From: Variovorax paradoxus
GTDB lineage: Bacteria > Pseudomonadota > Gammaproteobacteria > Burkholderiales > Burkholderiaceae_C
Assembly: GCF_902712855.1 (NCBI RefSeq)
Contig: NZ_LR743507.1
Coordinates: 310,001-374,000 of the forward strand
DNA: 64,000 nt
Reading direction: 5' to 3'
Part shown: positions 60,185 through 64,000 of the stretch, in pieces
How positions within the stretch are numbered: position 1 is the first letter of the stretch
How the letters are laid out: each line of letters opens with the position of its first letter
Position numbers and translations under genes: made by a program
The notes under the pieces: model-generated
Database searches by the model: none
The model's input: the letters and a program-made list of their open reading frames with translations, nothing else
Told to the model about the DNA's origin: nothing

Positions 60185-61306
60185 ATGCGCGCGCCTTTGA
60201 GACGCCTCTGGCTCAGGATTCACCGCTGGATCGGCCTCACGCTGGGCCCCGTCCTCGCCCTCACGGCGCTGCTCGGCGCAGTGCTGGTGGTCGCATTGCC
60301 GCTCGACCGCTACGCGAACCCGATTCTCTTCACCGCCCGTTCGGCGGTCGACGCCACGACGGTCGCATTGCCGCTGGAGCCGCTGCGCCAGCGGCTCGCG
60401 GCAGAGTTCGGCCCTGACGCCAACTTCACGCTGCGTCCGCCGCGTCAGGCCACCGACACGCTCTGGGTGCTGGTGCGCGGCAAGTGGGAGGGCACGCTCT
60501 ACCTCGACCCCGCCACCGGTGCGGAGCAAGGCCGCCGGGGCACGCACGAGGGCGCCTACAACCTGCTGTTCGAGCTGCACAGCAGCCTGCTGCTGGACGA
60601 CACCGGCAAGGCGATCCTGGCCTTCGTGGCGCTGGCCTACCTGTTCCTGCTGGTCACGGGCCTGGTGCTATGGTGGCCGGCACGCTGGCCGCCGTCGCTG
60701 CGCATCGTGCTCGACCGCGGCCTGCTGCGCGGCCTGTTCGACCTGCACCGCACGGGCGGCGCGGTGTTCGGGCTGCTGATCGCGGTGTCGGTCGCCACGG
60801 GCGCGTACATGGCATGGCGGCCGCTGGGGGGCTTCATCTCCAGCGCGATGGGCCAGCAGCCGATCAAGGCGCCGGCCATCCCAAAGGGCGCGGCCAGCGG
60901 CCCGCGCCTGCCGCTCGACGATCTCGTGGCCCGCGCGCAGCAGGCCTTCCCCGGCCAGCCGATCGGCTACATCCAGGTCCCCGGAAAGGCCGGCCGGCCG
61001 ATGCGCGTGCGCTTCCGGCTACCGGACGATCCCCATCCCAACGGCATCGGCTCGGTGTGGCTGAACCCGACGACCGGCGACGTGCTGGCCGTGCGCAAGT
61101 GGCAGGACCTCGATACCGGCAACGGCGCGGTGGCGGTGATCTATCCACTGCACACCGGCGTACTGGGGGGCCTGCTGCACGAGACGCTGACCGTGGTGCT
61201 GGGCCTTTCGCTCGGCGGGCTGGGGCTCAGCGGCGTCTGGCTCTGGTGGCGCCGCCGCGCCGAGCGGCGGCTTCAGGCGCAAAAAACAATTCATTCGACG
61301 ACATGA
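60185..61306 (+). CDS. PepSY-associated membrane protein (PiuB-like)
   Basis: The 373-residue protein has four hydrophobic helices (near residues 17-37, 140-160, 192-212 and 335-357), a PepSY-type periplasmic segment and histidines in RIHRWIGL, LFELHSSLL and LFDLHRTGG that could ligate haem. Such proteins accompany TonB receptors and are thought to reduce ferric siderophore iron in the periplasm. The ATG at 60185 was preferred to a TTG at 60179. Twelve bases separate it from the TonB receptor, so both are probably cotranscribed. Confidence 0.85.
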   Translation: MRAPLRRLWLRIHRWIGLTLGPVLALTALLGAVLVVALPLDRYANPILFTARSAVDATTVALPLEPLRQRLAAEFGPDANFTLRPPRQATDTLWVLVRGKWEGTLYLDPATGAEQGRRGTHEGAYNLLFELHSSLLLDDTGKAILAFVALAYLFLLVTGLVLWWPARWPPSLRIVLDRGLLRGLFDLHRTGGAVFGLLIAVSVATGAYMAWRPLGGFISSAMGQQPIKAPAIPKGAASGPRLPLDDLVARAQQAFPGQPIGYIQVPGKAGRPMRVRFRLPDDPHPNGIGSVWLNPTTGDVLAVRKWQDLDTGNGAVAVIYPLHTGVLGGLLHETLTVVLGLSLGGLGLSGVWLWWRRRAERRLQAQKTIHSTT

Positions 61307-61318
61307 AAGAGGGTTAAC

Positions 61319-63499
61319 TTGATCTCGCACACGCACAAACACCGGTACAAGCGCACGGCCATGGCGCTGGCGCTGCTTTCCCTGGGCCTGCAGGGCTATG
61401 CCGCCGAGACGGAGCCCGCGGCCGATCCATCCAAGTCGCTCGAGGTCATCACCGTCACCGGCGACTGGCTCGGCAGCCCCAGCGAGACCAAGGTGCTCGA
61501 GCACGCCGGTGCGCGGACCATCATCGAGCGCAAGCAGATCCAGGAAAGCGGCTCGGCCAGCGTGCGCGACGTGCTGCGCCAAGTGCCCGGCGTGCAGGTG
61601 CAGGAGAGCAACGGCACCGGCGGCAGCGACATCTCGCTGAACGTGGGCGTGCGCGGCCTGACCTCGCGCCTGTCGCCGCGCTCGACCATCCTGCTGGACG
61701 GCGTGCCGATGGCCTACGCGCCGTACGGGCAGCCGCAGCTGTCGCTGGCACCGCTGTCGCTGGGCAACCTCGAGGCGGTGGACGTGGTGCGCGGCGCGGG
61801 CTCGGTGCGCTTCGGACCGCAGAACGTGGGCGGCATCATCAACTTCGTGTCGCGTGCGATCCCCAAGCAGTTCACCGCCGAGGCCAGCGTGGGCGTGGAA
61901 AGCGCCAGCCATGGTGGCGGCACCAAGACCACGCCGAGCGTGTTCATCGGCGGCACCAACGAGAACGGCCTGGGCCTGGCGCTGCTGTACTCCGGCACGC
62001 ACGGCGACGGCTGGCGCCAGAGCAACGACCACGTGAGCATCGACGACCTGATGCTCAAGGGCGCCTACCGCATCTCCAAGACCGACGACATCGCCGTGTC
62101 GCTGCATCACTTCGAAGGCAGCGGACGCATGCCGGGCGGCCTGACGACGGCACAGTTCGCGGCCAACCCCTTCCAGTCGGACCGCCCGTTCGACGAGTTC
62201 ACGGGCCGCCGCACCGACGGCTCGATCAAGTACACCCACAACGACGGCGTCAACAAGTTCGAGTTGCTGACCTACTACACCGACTCGTTCCGTGGCAGCC
62301 ACCTCGAGCAGGAAGGCACCGGCACCGCCGCCGGCCAGCGCCGCCTGACCTCGGCGCCGCGCGACTACAACACCTTCGCGGTCGAGCCACGCTACTCACG
62401 CCTGATCGACTCGGGCAGCGTGGTGCAGGAAGTGAGCGTGGGCTACCGCTACCTGAAGGAAGAGGCCTCCGAAACCGCCACGCGCAGCGCCTACTACCGG
62501 CCGCGCCCGGGCTTCGACGCCTACACGCTGGCCAACCCGGCCTACCAGAAGAGCAACGGCGGCACCACCGCGCACGCGTTCTACATCGACGACCGCATCG
62601 ACTTCGGCAACTGGACGATCACTCCGGGCGTGCGCCATGAACGGATCAGCTCGTTCAACAACGTGTACACGGTGGCGAACAACCGCATCACGAACGCGAT
62701 CTTCCCGGCGATCGACTCCGACGAGTGGCTGCCCACGCTGTCGGTGCTCTACCGCGTGAACGAACGCTGGTCGGTGTTCGCCAACGCGGGCGTGTCGTTC
62801 GGCCCTCAGCAGTACGCGCAGCTCGCGCAGTCGACCACCAACCTGCACCCCGAGAAAGCCAAGACCTACGAGTTCGGCACGCACTACAAGGGCGAGGCCT
62901 GGAGCGGCGAGCTGACGCTGTTCAACATCAACTTCGACAAGGAGCTGCAGCTGGCGCGCTCCATCACCGGCGACGTCGGCCAGTGGACCGACCTGGGCGC
63001 CACGCGCCACCGCGGGCTGGAGTCGGCGCTGCGCTACGACCTCGGCACGCTGAGCGACTCGCTCAAGGGCTTCTCGGTGTCGGGCACCTACACGTACACC
63101 CAGGCCACCTCGAAGGCCGGCGCCTTCGCCGGACGCGACCTGCCGTTCTACTCGCGCCAGGTGGCGAGCCTGGGCGCGCGCTACGAGCGCGGCCCGTGGA
63201 CCTTCAACGCCGATGTGTACGCGCAGTCGAAGCAGCGGTCGCCGGGCTCGCCCGACGACGGCGCACGCTACGTGACGATCGAGGACTCGACGGGCCGCCT
63301 CGGCAACATCCCTGGCTACGCGACGATGAACCTGCGCGCGGCGTACGACTTCGGCAAGAACATGAGCAACCTGAAGGTGGCCGTGGGCATCAAGAACCTG
63401 TTCGACCGCCGCTACTTCAACCGCTCGGTGGACAACAACGGCGGCAAGTACGTGGGCCAGCCGCGCACGGTCTACCTGCAGGCGTCGGTGGCGTTCTGA
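61319..63499 (+). CDS. TonB-dependent siderophore/Fe(III)-dicitrate-type receptor
   Basis: The 726-residue protein has a signal peptide, a TonB box near residues 40-48 (SLEVITVTG), a plug domain (VRDVLRQVPGVQVQESNGTG and VDVVRGAGSVRFGPQNVGGI) and a 22-strand barrel ending KYVGQPRTVYLQASVAF. Its plug pattern is close to FecA, but citrate uptake is not proven. The TTG start at 61319 follows AGAGGG; an ATG at 61361 would lose much of the signal sequence. It is coupled to the PepSY gene as an iron-acquisition pair. Confidence 0.88.
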   Translation: MISHTHKHRYKRTAMALALLSLGLQGYAAETEPAADPSKSLEVITVTGDWLGSPSETKVLEHAGARTIIERKQIQESGSASVRDVLRQVPGVQVQESNGTGGSDISLNVGVRGLTSRLSPRSTILLDGVPMAYAPYGQPQLSLAPLSLGNLEAVDVVRGAGSVRFGPQNVGGIINFVSRAIPKQFTAEASVGVESASHGGGTKTTPSVFIGGTNENGLGLALLYSGTHGDGWRQSNDHVSIDDLMLKGAYRISKTDDIAVSLHHFEGSGRMPGGLTTAQFAANPFQSDRPFDEFTGRRTDGSIKYTHNDGVNKFELLTYYTDSFRGSHLEQEGTGTAAGQRRLTSAPRDYNTFAVEPRYSRLIDSGSVVQEVSVGYRYLKEEASETATRSAYYRPRPGFDAYTLANPAYQKSNGGTTAHAFYIDDRIDFGNWTITPGVRHERISSFNNVYTVANNRITNAIFPAIDSDEWLPTLSVLYRVNERWSVFANAGVSFGPQQYAQLAQSTTNLHPEKAKTYEFGTHYKGEAWSGELTLFNINFDKELQLARSITGDVGQWTDLGATRHRGLESALRYDLGTLSDSLKGFSVSGTYTYTQATSKAGAFAGRDLPFYSRQVASLGARYERGPWTFNADVYAQSKQRSPGSPDDGARYVTIEDSTGRLGNIPGYATMNLRAAYDFGKNMSNLKVAVGIKNLFDRRYFNRSVDNNGGKYVGQPRTVYLQASVAF

Positions 63500-63505
63500 C
63501 CCCCG

Positions 63506-63543
63506 GGGTGCGCCGGCGGGCTTCGGCCTAAACTCGCGCACCC
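63506..63543 (+). terminator. Inverted repeat adjoining yaeQ start
   Basis: GGGTGCGC (63506-63513) pairs with GCGCACCC (63536-63543), ending directly at the yaeQ start codon. It may terminate the TonB receptor transcript or occlude yaeQ translation. Confidence 0.4.
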
Positions 63544-64000
63544 ATGGCCCTCAAATCCACCATCTTCAAGGCCACCCTCGCGGTGGCCGACATCGACCAC
63601 GGCTACTACGCCGACCATGCGCTGACCCTGGCGCGACACCCCAGCGAGACCGACGAGCGGATGATGATCCGTCTCGTCGCACTCGCGCTCAATGCGCACC
63701 AGTTGCAGGACATCTGCCAGGGCGACGGCACGCTGGCCTTCGGCGCGGGCCTGTCGAACGTCGACGAGCCCGACGTCTGGCTGCGCGACTTCACGGGCGA
63801 AGTGAAGATCTGGATCGAGGTCGGACAGCCGGAAGACAAGCCCATCATCAAGGCCTGCGGCAAGGCGGACGAGGTGATCGTGTATTGCTTCAACCATGCC
63901 GCCGAGATCTGGTGGCGCGGCATCGAGAACAAGCTCACGCGGCCGCAGAACCTGAAGGTCTATCGCGTTCCGACAAACGCCTCGCAGGCGCTGGCCGCGC
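63544..64000 (+). CDS. yaeQ: YaeQ family protein (cut by window end)
   Basis: About 152 residues are visible from the ATG at 63544. MALKSTIFKATLAVADIDHG, followed by RHPSETDERMMIRLVALAL and IWIEVGQPEDKPIIKACGKA, is the YaeQ pattern; the family is about 180 residues and resembles nucleases of the PD-(D/E)xK fold. Its role is unknown, with proposals in transcription or RNA processing. The gene is divided from the TonB receptor by 44 bp. Confidence 0.92.
   Translation, partial: MALKSTIFKATLAVADIDHGYYADHALTLARHPSETDERMMIRLVALALNAHQLQDICQGDGTLAFGAGLSNVDEPDVWLRDFTGEVKIWIEVGQPEDKPIIKACGKADEVIVYCFNHAAEIWWRGIENKLTRPQNLKVYRVPTNASQALAA

Noticed and set aside
1..64000. tRNA, rRNA, insertion sequence or prophage genes
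   Set aside because: I looked for these in gaps and reading frames and found no transposase, integrase, tRNA-like cloverleaf or rRNA sequence.

Overview
The window looks like chromosomal DNA of a high-GC betaproteobacterium of the Burkholderiales, most likely Comamonadaceae and closest in style to Variovorax. This rests on base composition, dense start/stop overlaps, and gene content: single-chain indolepyruvate ferredoxin oxidoreductase with an Lrp partner, homodimeric AceE, GlnE, YhdP, and several catabolic operons with NMT1-type transport. It is recognition rather than a database match. I see no phage, transposase gene, CRISPR array, rRNA or tRNA. About 52 protein genes are supported. Two run off the window ends (1..1450 and 63544..64000) and one has a visible frameshift (31534..33589).

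Layout, left to right. (1) 1-4.3 kb: indolepyruvate ferredoxin oxidoreductase with a divergent Lrp regulator, then a four-gene minus-strand operon of an unknown protein, a small MglA-like GTPase and two roadblock/LC7 proteins. (2) 4.5-10.5 kb: amino-acid ABC binding protein and permease, an MFS exporter with an extra C-terminal domain, and an autotransporter. (3) 10.6-18.1 kb: a plus-strand catabolic operon with a creatininase-family amidohydrolase, an NMT1/THI5-type ABC importer, an FAD-linked oxidase, a quinone-reductase-like flavoprotein, a phthalate-dioxygenase-reductase-type protein and a RutR-like TetR regulator. (4) 18.2-25.7 kb: a minus-strand tetronate (threonate/erythronate) operon (ltnD, denD, otnK, otnC, otnI) under a FadR-type GntR regulator, with a cytosine-deaminase-like amidohydrolase and a RidA protein translationally coupled at its end.

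(5) 25.7-29 kb: an orphan aceE with a divergent Lrp regulator. (6) 29-33.6 kb: two PhoX-type (DUF839) Tat-exported phosphatases, the second frameshifted and preceded by a good Pho box. (7) 33.8-48.8 kb: envelope and housekeeping genes (mltA, two OmpA lipoproteins, a DctS/DctR-like two-component pair, a nitrilase-family amidase, yhdP, glnE, rlpA). (8) 48.9-50.4 kb: an ECF41-type sigma factor with its AhpD-like partner, each preceded by a sequence fitting the ECF41 promoter. (9) 50.4-57.8 kb: a ferritin-like di-iron protein, an exported glutathione peroxidase and a five-gene overlapping operon around a cyclopropane-fatty-acid synthase. (10) 57.9-64 kb: a glutathione S-transferase, purB, a PepSY membrane protein with a FecA-like TonB receptor, and yaeQ.

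The most unusual structure is a dispersed intergenic element of about 90 bp, present five times (18.1, 36.6, 37.4, 39.6 and 57.8 kb). Each copy begins at or within about 12 bp of the stop codon of a minus-strand gene, in the same orientation to that gene. Each carries a hairpin of exactly 37 nt whose stems differ by compensatory base changes, so the folded form appears to be under selection. The best candidates for a little-described system are this 3'-end element family, the GTPase/roadblock operon, and the nitrogen-compound catabolic genes flanking and coupled to the tetronate operon.
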